Source of the DNA: Sinonovacula constricta
Lineage: Eukaryota > Mollusca > Bivalvia > Cardiida > Solecurtidae
Reading direction: 5' to 3'
DNA: 64,000 nucleotides
Assembly: GCA_007844125.1 (NCBI GenBank)
Contig: CM017564.1
Location: 27,381,158 to 27,445,157 of the forward strand
The position numbers were made by a program, and so were the translations under genes. Positions 1 to 12,528 of this stretch are shown here, piece after piece (the first letter of the stretch is position 1; every line of letters begins with the position of its first letter). Under the pieces are notes generated by a model. That model was not told the DNA's origin. It did no database searches and saw only the letters and a list, made by a program, of their open reading frames with translations.

Positions 1-1390
1 GTATGGTTTCAGATATTGCCAGATTGTATGTGAACCACAATAAATTATGTATGGTTTTAGATATTGCCAGATTGTATGTGAACCACAATGAATTATGTAT
101 GGTTTCAGATATTGCCAGATTGTATGTGAACCACAATGAATTATGTATGGCTTTAGATATTGCCAGATTGTATGTGAACCACAATGAATTATGTATGGTT
201 TCAGATATTGCCAGATTGTATGTGAACCATAATGAATTATGTATGGTTTCAGATATTGCCAGATTGTATGTGAACCATAATGAATTATGTATGGTTTCAG
301 ATATTGCCAGATTGTATGTGAACCATAATGAATTATGTATGGTTTCAGATATTGCCAGATTGTATGTGAACCATAATGAATTATGTATGGTTTTAGATAT
401 TGCCAGATTGTATGTGAACCATAATGAATTATGTATGGTTTTAGATATTGCCAGATTGTATGTGAACCATAATGAATTATGTATGGTTTCAGATATTGCC
501 AGATTGTATGTAAAACCATAATGAATTATGTATGGTTTCAGATATTGCCAGATTGTATGTGAACCACAATGAGTTATGTATGGTTTTAGATATTGCCAGA
601 TTGTATGTGAACCATAATGAATTATGTATGGTTTTAGATATTGCCAGATTGTATGTGAACCATAATGAATTATGTATGGTTTCAGATATTGCCAGACTGT
701 ATGTGAACCATAATGAATTATGTATGGTTTCAGATATTGCCAGATTGTATGTGAACCATAATGAATTATGTATGGTTTCAGATATTGCCAGATTGTATGT
801 GAACCATAATGAATTATGTATGGTTTTAGATATTGCCAGATTGTATGTGAACCATAATGAATTATGTATGGTTTCAGATATTGCCAGATTGTATGTGAAC
901 CATAATGAATTATGTATGGTTTCAGATATTGCCAGATTGTATGTGAACCATAATGAATTATGTATGGTTTTAGATATTGCCAGATTGTATGTGAACCATA
1001 ATGAATTATGTATGGTTTCAGATATTGCCAGATTGTATGTGAACCATAATGAATTATGTATGGTTTCAGATATTGCCAGATTGTATGTGAACCATAATGA
1101 ATTATGTATGGTTTCAGATATTGCCAGATTGTATGTGAACCACAATGAATTATGTATGGTTTCAGATATTGCCAGATTGTATGTGAACCATAATGAATTA
1201 TGTATGGTTTCAGATATTGCCAGATTGTATGTGAACCATAATGAATTATGTATGGTTTTAGATATTGCCAGATTGTATGTGAACCATAATGAATTATGTA
1301 TGGTTTCAGATATTGCCAGATTGTATGTGAACCATAATGAATTATGTATGGTTTTAGATATTGCCAGATTGTATGTGAACCACAATGAAT
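1..1390. repeat. 48-bp minisatellite, about 29 units
   Basis: Head-to-tail array with a 48-bp period that continues past the left edge of the window. Units differ at a few fixed places: tttcag versus ttttag, and cacaat versus cataat. One +1 indel near 509-513 breaks the reading frame, and a degenerate last unit runs to about 1425. Because 48 is a multiple of three and units lack stops, both strands stay open: the + strand repeats a 16-residue peptide containing DIARLYVNHNE, the - strand one containing FTYNLAIS. I see no splice sites, start context or composition that favour real coding, so I call this a minisatellite. Confidence 0.95.
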
Positions 1391-1621
1391 AATGTATTAC
1401 CTCTTATCGCCAGACTGTATGTGAACATGCTTTCCTTCCAATGTGCGCCTTGTCTTTTCGATTTGCTGAATCAAAAGCATCGCGACGTTTTTCAACAACT
1501 TTTATTCATTTTAGCTCAACAAACTGGAATTTCTCCTATCTGCGGCATGCCACAATCAAAACGCTGATAGGTTTGATAGTTTCGCAATTATTTAAACACC
1601 TAGGACGTATATAATATACTG
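1391..1621. other. no recognisable feature
   Basis: Flank of the 48-bp array. A short open frame (1385-1567) starts in the degraded last repeat unit and matches no family I recognise. Confidence 0.4.
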
Positions 1622-1900
1622 AACAGAACAGAACAGAACACTTTTATTTACGACTTGTACAAACATACATAGTCTCACATAGTATTCAAATATAAAAATA
1701 AGTTATTCAGTCACATGGTACACAATTAATACATTCACATGGTACACAGTAAGTACATATTATGCCACCCCCACCCCCTCAAAAACAACAACAACAAACA
1801 AACAAACAAAAACACAAAAAACAACAACAAAAACAAACAACAACAACAACAAAACAACAACAATAAAAAAAAATTTGGAGAGTAAAACATAAGCAAACTG
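1622..1900 (-). mobile_element. LINE 3' end, minus strand
   Basis: Read on the - strand this segment ends in a polyadenylation-like AATAAA followed by repeats of TTCTG up to 1622. The same tail design ends the + strand LINE remnant at 4216, and simple pentamer tails are typical of some non-LTR retrotransposons. The 5' limit is unclear. The stretch at 1783-1873 is CAA-rich and may be part of the 3' UTR. Confidence 0.5.
1783..1873. repeat. CAA-rich low-complexity tract
   Basis: Almost only A and C, mainly caa and caaa units with short A runs. Simple repeat. Confidence 0.85.
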
Positions 1901-2619
1901 TTTCGAGATTTTCTTTGTTGGTTTTATTTAGGACTGTTTACTGATTTTTTGTGTTTAAATAATTGTTTCTAATAGTTAATGCTTTTTTAATAAATTGTGC
2001 AACATTCTGGAGTTTTTTTTCGGTTTACATGTTTTTCATTAGTAAACTCAACTTATAAACTGATGGTCTTCGGAAAAATTAAGAATCTATATGAACCTTT
2101 CTCAACTCGTCATAAAGTGGGCATATCAGTAAAAAATGATAAAATCTTCGATATTTTTGGTATAACAACAATTACAATTACTTATATGCAGATATGCGCC
2201 GTATGCATCATCGTTATAATACTTATAACATATAACACACGTTAAAACATGTAACAATAAAGTGCGTATAGTTAGGAGCTTCGAGACCAAACCGCTTTAA
2301 AGTGAAGTCAGCAAAATTATGGAATCTTATTATTGTCTATGCGGAAATGTCAGTTCAATAACAATAAAGCTGTTTTACATTATAGCAATACTATTTATAA
2401 CTATACACACAATAATTTGTCACAGACCCCGTAAACTTAGTAGTTATCCAGTCTTAGTTGTAAATCTTATTTTAAAACAATAATATAATTGTTAGCTATC
2501 CATTGACGACTTAATGGATCTGCCATCTGGCTGTGATCTGGATCAACACAACTTGCCGAAGCCTCGTCAATTTGCTAATTTTGACTTATTTAACTAATTA
2601 AATTGTTTACTTGCTTGAC
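1901..2619. other. unassigned, AT-rich
   Basis: No domain, splice-site pair or repeat shared with the rest of the window was found. It may be the body of the minus-strand LINE or intergenic sequence. Confidence 0.3.
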
Positions 2620-4216
2620 TTCCAGTATGTGTCTTCTAGAGGATCTAGTGTGTCCCACTGGTTCTCTCTAGATATTCCTTACCTGTTGAGACTGGCCGTT
2701 ACACAGGCATCCCTTTCGAAGACAGAGTTTGTAATCTCTACCAGACTGAAGCCGTCGGCTCAGTCTGACTATATTCTAGTATGTCCATTTTTCAATGCAG
2801 AGCGAGCTTTCTTTTTGGAAAAACTACCATTTATCAACTGAAATACGCCTTTGAGTTATTTACTCTCATCAGCCCGTCCGGAAATTCTTAAAACTGTAAA
2901 TGTGCACTTATTTGTCCAAAATAATGAATACCTATAAGGCTTAACTAGCACTGAACTTTATGTATATATATATATATCCTTTTACAAATTTACACCGCTT
3001 CTACCCTCTTTTTTACAATATTTGGGTGCTTTCAGATACATATAGCAATTTATTCTCAGATTCATAAGATTCTCGACGTTTTACTTTAAATCATCTTTTA
3101 TGTTACTCTCATATCTTTTTATTTGTCCGTGTATTACTTAACTCATTTGTTGCGCATCTCTCTTCTATACATTTCCATTGTACCAGTTCTTTTTTATTGT
3201 AAGCGTCAAAGTAGATAACCAAACTGTTTGCTGTTTTGTATTAATTAGATAAAATAATCTTAAATTCCTTAAACATAAATGGTTATTTTTAAACTACTCT
3301 TAAATAAATAACGGTTAAAATAATTATATAATAATTATCAATATAATAGATAGCGGTATTTCAGGAGGAATCCTAATATTTACATCATTCATAAAAAACT
3401 GGTTAAGTCAACATTATAACATTGTAACTAGAAAAATATTTTTTGATATATTTTCCCCTTTCTTTTTATAAAAGCATTTAGAACTTTTGATACGACATAT
3501 TACGAATGTTGTTGTAATGTATTGGCTTCGTCATCTTGAATTGAACATTATAAATAATTACAGAACAACTTTCATATTACATGGTTTAGTTTTCTATTGT
3601 GTTATGTACATATTTTTTCTCTAAAAGTAAGCATGTGCAAAGCGCACTGAAAGATTATGTTTGGTAACTTTACACATGTAGCTCTTTGGGATGTATGTGG
3701 GCGTGTTTGAGTGTGAGTGTGTGCTTGCACGAGCGTGTTGTGTGTTACGTGTAAATACGTGTGTATGCGTATGAGCGCGTGATACTAAAAACATTCTGTA
3801 TTTTACGTTTTAATTTGTCTTCTTAACTAACTAACTGTTATTTGATTGTTGAATTGTTTGTTTACTTTGCAAACTTTCGTAAATCTGTCACCTCATCTCT
3901 TTACCTGAACACTCTAGTTCGCCACTACCTTACAAACTATTGCGCCCTGTTGCCTTCTTCTTCAATTCTCTACCTCTCTTTCGCAATGAAACGAAAAAAT
4001 AATATTGCGCCAGCATTTCAATATGTTGTGTGTTCTCCCCCAACCTTCCACCCTTCAGTAAAATATCTTTACACTATAAGTTCTTAAGGAAAAATGATAC
4101 ATTCTTGTTAAAGCCGGAACATTTGTATTTTGTAAACATGTATTAGTGTACATTACCCCATGTTGTACCTATTGTACCTGGGATGAAATAAAGGAATGTT
4201 CTGTTCAGTTCTGTCT
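2620..4216 (+). pseudogene. decayed LINE: reverse-transcriptase C-terminus plus 3' UTR
   Basis: Between about 2670 and 2935 the + strand encodes, across at least two frameshifts and an in-frame stop, the pattern found at the C-terminus of many animal non-LTR retrotransposon proteins: E-T-G-R-Y, then P-F-E-D-R-V-C, a C..C-like zinc knuckle (second Cys now Tyr), then L-V-C-P-F-F and R..F. It is followed by about 1.2 kb with no coding signal, including a GT/CG-rich stretch (3700-3785), and ends near 4216 with AATAAA and a tgttctgttc tail. This layout fits a 5'-truncated LINE with a long 3' UTR. The clade (CR1- or RTE-like) cannot be decided here. It cannot make a protein. Confidence 0.6.
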
Positions 4217-4712
4217 AGGGTCTTTGTCTACCAATTTACCAATTACATATAATTGGCAAATAGTGGACATAATCACCACCCAAACGGTTCAGCGGGAATT
4301 TAATATATGTAGAGAAAAACAATCGTCTGCATATTTCATTTTTTTTCAGTTTTTAAAATAGGTTCCGGAGGGAACGTTTTGTTATATACGTTTATTGATA
4401 CTAAAAGGCGGCGGCAAGATCCCGGATATTTGGTCAAAGATCAGACCTTGTACCTTTGTTGTAAGCACGTTTTCCTTACAAAAAAGCCGTGATGGGGTAC
4501 TGCTGTATGTTCTATTACAGGTGTATTTACTCCTTTAGAATGAGAAAAGCAAACATTTTGAAATCAGTATAAATAACCTTACGGTATTCAACACAGACAC
4601 AACCACACACAGACAAATAGTGCATATCGGCTTATTATGAATACACAAACTAATAAAGGACTATTTTGTTTTAAAGAGCACAATACCAACACCGTCTGTG
4701 ATTTTAATAAAC
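4217..4712. other. unassigned
   Basis: Nothing recognised between the LINE tail and the first family A element. Confidence 0.3.
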
Positions 4713-5132
4713 TTAAATCAGGTATCCGACAGTTTGGGTCAAACTTTCTTTTCTCAAATAGCCAAATGAGTCATTATTACCTGATACGGGTCTTCAAAAT
4801 GCTGTTCATTGATGTCCTAGATTTGTGTGAACGGTCAAGTATAAATCACCACTCTTCGTTGTCAACAGGTATTTCCTATCCGAGCCACGCTGCAGAGATA
4901 GCTGTTTTTAAACTGGGAAAAACCGCGAGAATTTTATACATTTGGAAAGAATACACATTCAGAGTTATCTTTATTCCGATTACTTCTGTCTAATTCAGTT
5001 AGTGTTCAAAATCGTATTTATCAAGACTTAAGTATGGGCTTATAAAAAGAACTATGCATAAATTCCCCAAAGCGGTGGTTCAATATTGTTACATGTATTT
5101 GATATAGGCAAACTGCTGGATATCACCTTTAA
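4713..5132 (-). mobile_element. Family A inverted-repeat element, copy A1
   Basis: About 420 bp, bounded by ggtatccgacagtttg at 4721 and the inverse caaactgctggatatcacc near 5107-5127. Both sides carry TTAA (4713-4716 and 5129-5132). The interior matches other family A copies, for example the stretch resembling tatttcctatctgagccacgctgc. It has no coding capacity, so it is a non-autonomous (MITE-like) element. TTAA targets are typical of the piggyBac group, but the termini alone do not prove that link. Confidence 0.75.
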
Positions 5133-5154
5133 CTGCGAGCGTGGAACCTTCAAG

Positions 5155-5225
5155 TCTTCAAATGCAACTGTTGGGAGCTGTCTGATCAGGATCTGTACTA
5201 TTTCTTACAGAGCAACATGCTAAGT
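5155..5225 (-). repeat. Family F short dispersed repeat
   Basis: Contains gggagctgtctgatcaggat then ctgtactattt, the reverse complement of a motif (caaatagtgtagatcctgat then cagacagctccc) seen again at 32.4, 33.4 and 57.0 kb and in the 59.8-kb array. Confidence 0.5.
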
Positions 5226-5753
5226 AAGGTTTACCAACGGATGTTAAAATATAACTGAGGCTCTAGGAAAATTAGTAAACATATGTGCAGAATAAGTGCT
5301 AAATAACATCGTAGTATTGAACAGCGTGTGGCTTGACGCACTAGCATCTATTACACAAGGTTCCTATTCTCGGATACCTGTAATTTTGGCGGTAAGACCA
5401 CGCCCTTATAATTGTTTTCTCACTGAGGTGGGTTATCTGCGAAGAGATCGCGAGGAATGCTTATTCACGTAACCCGTAAGAGACGCATTATTGACAAGTC
5501 TTCATTGGGATCGCATAAGATTTTTTTTCTCTTTTTCAACATTATGTTTACCGGATTCATTAGGTTGATGTACTTTTTATTTTTTTTATTTTCAAATTAT
5601 CGCCTATTAGGGAGTCATTTTCCGACATCAAACTTAATTAGATGAGCCTTATTACAGGCGAACTGAAAATTGGAAAGCCTAAGACGTCATTGAAAAACTA
5701 TAAGTGTAAATTATAAACAAAAAAATAACAATAAACAATTAACAATAATAGGA

Positions 5754-5755
<2 letters not shown>
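5226..5755. other. unassigned
   Basis: No supported feature. A 62-codon frame at 5457-5645 is hydrophobic only because the DNA is T-rich. Confidence 0.3.

Positions 5756-5836
<81 letters not shown>
5756..5836. repeat. (AT)n microsatellite
   Basis: About 80 bp of uninterrupted AT dinucleotide. It is self-complementary and can extrude as a hairpin. Confidence 0.98.
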
Positions 5837-5842
<6 letters not shown>

Positions 5843-7673
5843 GATGATTATATTTGATTTTACTTCTGTATTATATACCGAACGAATTGTCTGTTGTTGT
5901 TGTTTTGTGTGTATTTTTTTTCAAAGCATTTTAAACATATTACCAAACAATAAAACAGCACAATATTTTGCTGATCATGTTATGTTGGCTGACATGCCCC
6001 AGATCCGTTTGTAAGTACGTACATATCTGAAAGGCTGGAGATGAATGTAGGTGTGGCTTGTTTCTTTGAAAGCAACCGGACATGATCACTTGAGCCTAGC
6101 GTTGTGGGGAAGGGAGGGTATGAGCTCGCGACATGCGCGCTTCGCCTGTTGGCTGTAGATAGACAACAGTGGCACTTAACTACCTAAAGTACAGTCGTAA
6201 GTACATTGTATATGTATTTCATGGCATCTTCCGTGATGAGTTGAGGATTTGCTCTTCGTAACAATCAACCCTATCAAAGTGCTATATCTGCAGTAGCTGC
6301 TGTTCTTATGCATACGACTGTTATTGGTATTAAAAAACTACTTGTTTCATTTCCCCGCATCGTCGGATACCCATGTTCGACTATTCCGTTTACTACATTC
6401 GCCGACCGTGGGTTTATTACTAAATTTTCTGTCGTCTTATCGAACTAATAAGAACAAGATTTCGCCAATCATTAACTGCCTTCAAAATCCATACTCTTCA
6501 GCGTGGAGACTAGAAGTAAAACAATGGCTGCACCCAGTGCCACAATTGAACGAAACAAGCTTTATAACTGGACAGAAATCTTCATCGAATTATGAAGCGA
6601 CCAATGAAACATCGATACCAGAAACGGCGAATGGGGGAACTAAATATCCCACGGGCGATGTATGGATAGTAACGGAATGGATCCGTCATGGGTGTCCGAC
6701 AATGATCTCGCCTTTGTTTTTTCGTTTCAAAGATGAAACATCCTGGCGCGTAGCTGCCTGTACGCAGAATACGCAGCTGCGTACACATTATACCCAAAAA
6801 GTGAGAGATAAAAAGACAAAATCTGCTATAAAAATCTTATCCTTGTGTAGGGGTTAGGTATATATTTATTGCGGTCAAATAGAACCCCTACTTGCCCTAT
6901 GAAAAGCTTGGTTAAATTGTTAAGATTTAGATAATTTCCGTATCCCCGTTGTTGTTTTTGTTGTTGTTTGTTTTTGTTTTTGCGTTGTTGTTTTTATTGT
7001 TGTTGGTTTGGGGCATTTTCGACTCTATTTCAAATCAGAACTTAAATAATTCCGTCCTGAAGACAATCGCAGTTTTTAGTATCTGGCCGAGGAATATGTT
7101 CCGATTTCACTTTCTGTATTGCCACCACGTTCGATTTAGAAACACAAACTTTTCCATGGAGGTATGGCCCCGGTACCCCGCTAGCAGCCATGGGAGCAAA
7201 TCATATCGCCTAGCTAAGCCCCGGATGTCATATTGTAGTTTGCCTGGGTATCAAACACACGTTGTTTTACACTTAAACTAATCTTAAATTACATGAACGT
7301 ACGCGCACGGTGTGTCTGCCTTATTAAGGTGACAATTTTGACAAATTTGACAGTTTAATGGCGATACATCGACACGTGAGTCCCTTCCACCTGCTGTAAA
7401 GCGGATAAAGCTGACAATAAATACAACTGTTAAATACATGTATAGTACGAATGGTTACAACTTATTATCCAGTAACTAATTAGAGTTATTATTATGCTTG
7501 TAGATAGTTTTAATCAGCAGCTGACATGTACAAAGAATCGGTAGCGGGTGCAGTTAGTAGAGCAATGAAATGCCATACGACAGGCCCGTCAACTAAAACC
7601 AAACATTTACAGTTTTGTCCTTTTCGGCTTCTTAGTAATCTTACATCAACAGCTTCTGAATGTTATCTCCGAA
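5837..7673. other. unassigned, includes TTG-rich tract at 6946-7010
   Basis: The longest open frame here (6324-6857, + strand, 177 codons) has no recognisable domain, signal peptide or splice context. 6946-7010 is a gttgttgttt-type low-complexity tract. I cannot assign a function to the rest. Confidence 0.3.
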
Positions 7674-8090
7674 TTAAAGGTGGTATCCAACAAATTGCAT
7701 ATGGCTAATGCATGTAACTTTTTCTTACCCCTTTCGACAAATTGACTATATATATATAATGCATGTAACAACTTCTAAACCCTATTCTGGGGTATTTGTG
7801 TATAATTGCTGCTTTAGCTTGTACTTTAGTTTAAGTTAAGGCTGATGACATTGCCTCGGTAGTTAGACAATACAAATCGTAAAATATATCTCTTAAAATG
7901 TCAGTCATTTCAAAATCTATAAAAAGGCACGATGAGAATTTCAGCTAAAATAGATAATGAGGTCAGAGCTGACTACCCGGATAATCGTCACGTGATCTCA
8001 AAAGTAAGTGGTTACGTGGTTTTCGAAGCATAAGGTACTAATTGTGCAGCGTGGCTCAGATAAGAAATACATTTTTGTTATGACAGGTGG
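7674..8090 (+). mobile_element. Family A element, copy A2 (3' end missing)
   Basis: Starts with TTAA followed by aggtggtatccaacaaattg. The interior follows other copies (gcatgtaac, cctattctggggtatttgtg, cagcgtggctcagataagaa). The inverse terminal repeat is not found at the right end, so this copy is truncated or internally rearranged. Confidence 0.65.
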
Positions 8091-8385
8091 GGTGATGCAT
8101 TTAACTGTTTACGTGACTGTAGGGCTTTCCGCAGATTCTTTTTCTGGTAACAGTAATTATTTTCGTTGCATGAGAGAGAAGAAGGTGCAAACGTCGGATA
8201 CCACCATTATGAATCGTTTTAACCAAATAACATTTAAAACTGTTGTGAAACATAACAGAGATATTGTGGCTTTAATAGGGGAAAATAAAACTTATATTAA
8301 AACTATGTCCATCTAACAAAAATATACATGTTTGTACCTCACAGCAAAGTGCCCAAAACGACGTGTTTTACCAAGTTTATATTTA

Positions 8386-8672
8386 TGTTTATTGGGGTTA
8401 TCGTCCCACCAACAGTATTTAAGTTATCCGGAAACGGTGTTCACTTAAAGTAGATGAAGTGCTGCCTTCACTGTGTATAGCATGCCGTGAACACCTGACA
8501 TGATACCACACCTAGTCATATTATCCTGACACCGGGCCAACCAGTCATGGAACTATGTACCCTTTATTCTGCTGGAGCGTTAGCACGGGTGCTATACAAC
8601 TACCGTTTTTAACGACTTTGGTATGTCGTGGCCTTGATCGAACCCGGGGCCTCTCATACCTGGAGCCGACGC
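8386..8672 (-). mobile_element. SINE family D, copy D1
   Basis: Reading the - strand gives the family D order: tRNA-like B box (ggttcgatccc class; here tgatcgaacccgg on +), then a body with cagtgaaggcagcac, then a 3' end near ccaataaaca. The tRNA head is truncated after the gagcgtcggctcc part. It is diverged from the other seven copies, and a local rearrangement is visible at 8545-8590. Confidence 0.75.
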
Positions 8673-8745
8673 TCGTTTTATCAACTGTTTTCTCATCCAT
8701 GTTTCATGTCGGTTGTTTCCTATCATTTGCTACTTTGTTGTCATT

Positions 8746-9223
8746 TTAAAGGTGGTATCAAACAGTTTGTTATAATAAACGCATGTAACAGTATTTTCCC
8801 ACTGTTTTGAAGGATTTAGGCATAATTCTGTATAAACTCATATTTAAGTTTAAGTAACGACGATTTCGAACACAAACCATATTGTTAGACAGTACAAATT
8901 GCGATAAAATACTATAAATTTTTAATTTAAAAACAGATATTGACGTCAGAGCGGAGTACCTAAAAAAAACAATAAAACGTAGTCTCAAAAGTCAGCTGTC
9001 ACGTGGTTTTCTTGGATTAAAAATAGCTATCTCTGCATCGTCGCTCAGAAAGGCAATACCTGTTTACAATGACAAGCAGGGATTTATGCTGCACTGTTCG
9101 CACATATCTAGGACATCAACGAACAGCATATTGCATAACCTTTTCAGGTAACAATGTCTTACTTGGTGTATTTGAGATTTTTTTCACAAATATTTGGTCC
9201 AAACTGTAGGATACCCCCTGTAA
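8746..9223 (+). mobile_element. Family A element, copy A3 (near full length)
   Basis: Left end is TTAA then aggtggtatcaaacagtttg; right end is ggtccaaactgtaggatacc at about 9197-9216. At ~475 bp it matches A5 (opposite orientation) in length. Short frames on the minus strand inside it (8770-8988, 9116-9313) are not conserved in other copies and are not genes. Confidence 0.75.
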
Positions 9224-12099
9224 CAGTTGCGTAGGAGTTGTGCCCGAAGTAATCGAATTCGCCAAACGACAAAAAACTGATATTATGGTTCCAAAGATGT
9301 GTTGAATTTTCACTTGGTTTCCATCTGTTTAGAGCCGAAAGTGTTTACCCTTTAGTAAAAATTAGAACATTTCACTTACTTTTTATTACATTTGAAGTTA
9401 TGTTCAAACTAAATTGTTGCCACTTTTGTTTAAAGCCGTACTGGTAACACTTATCCGAAGTAAATATTCTGTAATTATGTAGTTCCTTAAAAAGACCTGG
9501 ATACCGAAGCCCAGCACCAAACTCAATTAAAATATACTGGTTTATATTAGTTTTGGAAAAAAATGTCCATACTATCATCGCCTGTTTTATTTCTTAAATA
9601 AACCGCTTTGTTATACTTGCACACAACACTCACTACCGATTCATATAGGTTAGAGATCAACAAAGAATGAGGGCTTGAAATGTATGGAGGCAAGCACGTT
9701 CAAGTTTTTATGCTATTTAAGGAGTAAGTTGAAAAGTCGTTTAGTCCAAACTGTGCAGTAATTTACTTAATGGTAACTGTCAAAACCTATTACGACTCAT
9801 GCAATTTCTACAAGCATTACAATCTGATCACCTCGGCCTTTATGCTATGCAAGAGACCTCTGACATAATAAGGCGCCATCTTGGATCTACTTTGTGTGTC
9901 TTAGTTTTAATACTGGGTATTTAATGTTGACTTTTCAATTTTCCGTAAATCATATAGATTGTATTGATAAAAAAAAATCGTTGTTATTGCAAGATATACT
10001 CAACTAAATGATATATATACAATTTGTTACTTTCTCGCGAACGGACACTGTTTCATAACTCAGGCGACGCACTTTGGTGTATTCTAGAGCTATGTACTAG
10101 GTGTATTTTACGAACCATACGGAAATACCCGAAGTTTTACGATTGCAAGCATTAGCTACGATCAGTTCATACTTTACACCCACACACATATCAGCCAATG
10201 AAGTTTGTTGTAACTAATAGGACTTTTTTTTTTTTACTTTAGATGGCTAAGCGCATTTGATATTTTAAAGTGGCCCAAACTCTTGTTTACTCGAAGGTGT
10301 TTTGGCAGAACTCCAGTGGAACATGTAAAGCGACAGTCTGAGCGTTTTTCTTTTATTTTCAGCAATTTAAATGTTGAAAATAACGTGATTTTTTTTCTAA
10401 CCACCCACCGACGACCCTGTGACCCTAGCCTTTAAAAGCTTCCTACACGCCGGTGGATCTATAATGCAATGCTTTCATCATCTCCGCTGTATTCCCTTTA
10501 GATCTACAATGGGATACAATTTTCTTGACGTTTTTTTGCTTTTTTTTTTTTTTGATAATCGTCTTTTCCAGTTTTCATATGCGAATTGCATTTTTTGTAT
10601 GTATGAGACTCACCAAAGTCCTTAGAGGTAAGGTTCCATCGATGGAATGCAAGGTTGCATTGTTGCAAACACTTTTTGCTGTTTGGTAACTATCGCATTT
10701 CCAAGGAACAACGTGTAACACGTTTTTAATTACGAAATTGGCAGTAACGACAAAATACGATGGCGCCTGGTGAACATACATGATGACGTCATCAAAACAT
10801 GTGGAGCTATATATCATTACTCACAGTTGTTGTTCCCAATATTTTTTTCTAGTCTATTTGCATAGCTGTTTAAGCTTTTTCGATCAATTCCCTTGTTCGT
10901 TGATTCTATAAATGCCAAATAGTTATAAATATACAGTCGCAAACACGAAGCCTTTTGCTAATGGAGAGAGGGCATTTATCGTACAAATCACTAAATACTT
11001 TCATTACCAATAGGCTTAAATTGTAAAAAGGACACACTTTAGGATAAAATCCATCTTTTGCCGATTCCTTTTGTTTATATTTGCGTGAGAATTTTTCCAG
11101 GAAGTCTTAAAAGCGTGAGTTGTTGAACGAAAGCGTGAGACCTACACCGACGTGTGAGCAGGTAGGAGCTGCCAAGCTGTCCATTCGAATGAGACAGAGA
11201 TTGGGAAACTCTCAATGTTAACCATACATGCGAACCTTAAAGGAGAAGTTGATAAAATAAGTATCAATCTATTATTTAATTATTTGTCGTTTTTTGTGTA
11301 GATACTCTCGTGGTTTGGACGAGAGCGAGAGTGTAGGTCTGGGTCGCGCGCCAAATGAGTGAGAGGCAGATAAGCTTTTGTTATTTTTTGTATTTCTTTT
11401 CACTTTGTACGATGCCGTTTCAATTTGTTGAACCAAACTGACTGAGGCAGAGATTGGTCTTTTTTCAAGAAAAGTTCATCAGATATCGTCGTTAAAATAG
11501 AAACCTTAATTTGCTTCTACTGCATTGATAAGAAAATACATCAAGCAACAACAAACAGAAATGGTAGATCTATAGATGCAGCAGCCATACATGTGTGTGT
11601 GTGTTCATAACCCCACACCTGTTAAAAAAATGAATGGATATTGATTCATAACCCCGCACCAAACTTTTCTAGATCCGCCCTATCTTTCAAGAAGTCAAAT
11701 GTATGGAGAACAAATGTTGTCTCATGAATCCGTTAATTTATTTGGTTAAATTTCTGCATTTCACATTCTGTCTGTATGTAAATGTGTACCACTTCAGTCA
11801 TTTAACCTTGTGACAAATGATTAATGTTATCAGTAAATTAGCAATGCCAAGTTGATGGTTTTCTAAACTAGCATGTTTTCAATTTAATTGTTGTTCTTTT
11901 CTATTGTCCAATTAAACCTACCCCAAGATAACAATCTAATTATAAGCAAGCTGAGCAAAACTTTACATATATCTACTGCTTGGGTGTAGTTAAAATAGCA
12001 TTAACAAAATCATGAGACTTCACAAAACTATTAACTATACAACAAGCTAATTTTATGTCCTATATAAGGTAGATCTAACTATCTGTCCTATATTTTCAG
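9224..12099. other. unassigned sequence upstream of the first recognised exon
   Basis: I found no CUB-, lectin- or signal-peptide-like exon ending in phase 0 that could join the exon at 12100. A 14-bp perfect palindrome ttccatcgatggaa lies near 10637. The region 11130-11345 carries a weak inverted repeat (agacctacac / gtgtaggtct) and a small hairpin around ggtttgg. No promoter call is possible. Confidence 0.35.
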
Positions 12100-12169
12100 A
12101 TAACACCGGAGTACGAAATCAATCTTCACCTTCATCAACAGAATATTTCTTGGCTCACATGTCCAAATG
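12100..12169 (+). CDS. exon 1 of those seen: lead-in to C-type lectin domain
   Basis: Acceptor tattttcag ends at 12099 and donor gtgagt starts at 12170. The frame begins in phase 0 and ends in phase 1 (23 codons plus one base). Encoded residues 1-23 include an N-I-S glycosylation sequon (15-17) and end with T-C-P-N; Cys21 plus Cys32 in the next exon would form the extra N-terminal disulphide of long-form C-type lectin domains. The first 18 residues belong to no domain I recognise; they resemble a beta strand (E-I-N-L-H-L) ending an unseen upstream module. It is the shortest and least certain exon, accepted because splice sites, phase and lectin context all agree. Confidence 0.65.
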
Positions 12170-12504
12170 GTGAGTTGCCTATAACTGAACTCTAGTTGAT
12201 ACTATATTTAAATAATAAAATGGTATTGAGTATTTATATATACCATATGCATAAAAGTGTATATTTTAGCAGAATATAGATTAATGTTATAACCTTTTTA
12301 AATTTGTAATACATTTACAAATTGTTTAATAAAACTCCTAAATATAAATTGCTGACCACATTGATAAACAAATTCTTACTTTGAACTTATCTTAAAATTG
12401 CTGAAGTATGAGATATACACATGTATGTATAAGCAATTACAGATTTAAATTTTTTTACACCTGTACATGTGTAAACATGACCCTCGACATTGTATACTGA
12501 TCAT

Positions 12505-12528
12505 ATATATATATATATATATATATAT
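12505..12528. repeat. (AT)n microsatellite
   Basis: About 12 AT units after tgatc. Confidence 0.9.

Noticed and set aside
1..1390. CRISPR-like array
   Set aside because: Units are contiguous with no unique spacers, and the window is clearly eukaryotic. The 40-, 42- and 54-bp arrays were rejected for the same reason.
3..1392. Long open frames on both strands through the 48-bp array
   Set aside because: They follow from a stop-free unit whose length is divisible by three; no splice sites, start context or unique sequence supports a protein.
6324..6857. 177-codon + strand frame
   Set aside because: Longest non-repeat frame, but no domain, no signal peptide, no splice context and no similarity to other parts of the window. 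Left as unassigned sequence.
8770..9313. Small minus-strand frames inside family A copy A3
   Set aside because: Not conserved in A5 or other copies; they are chance frames in a non-coding element.
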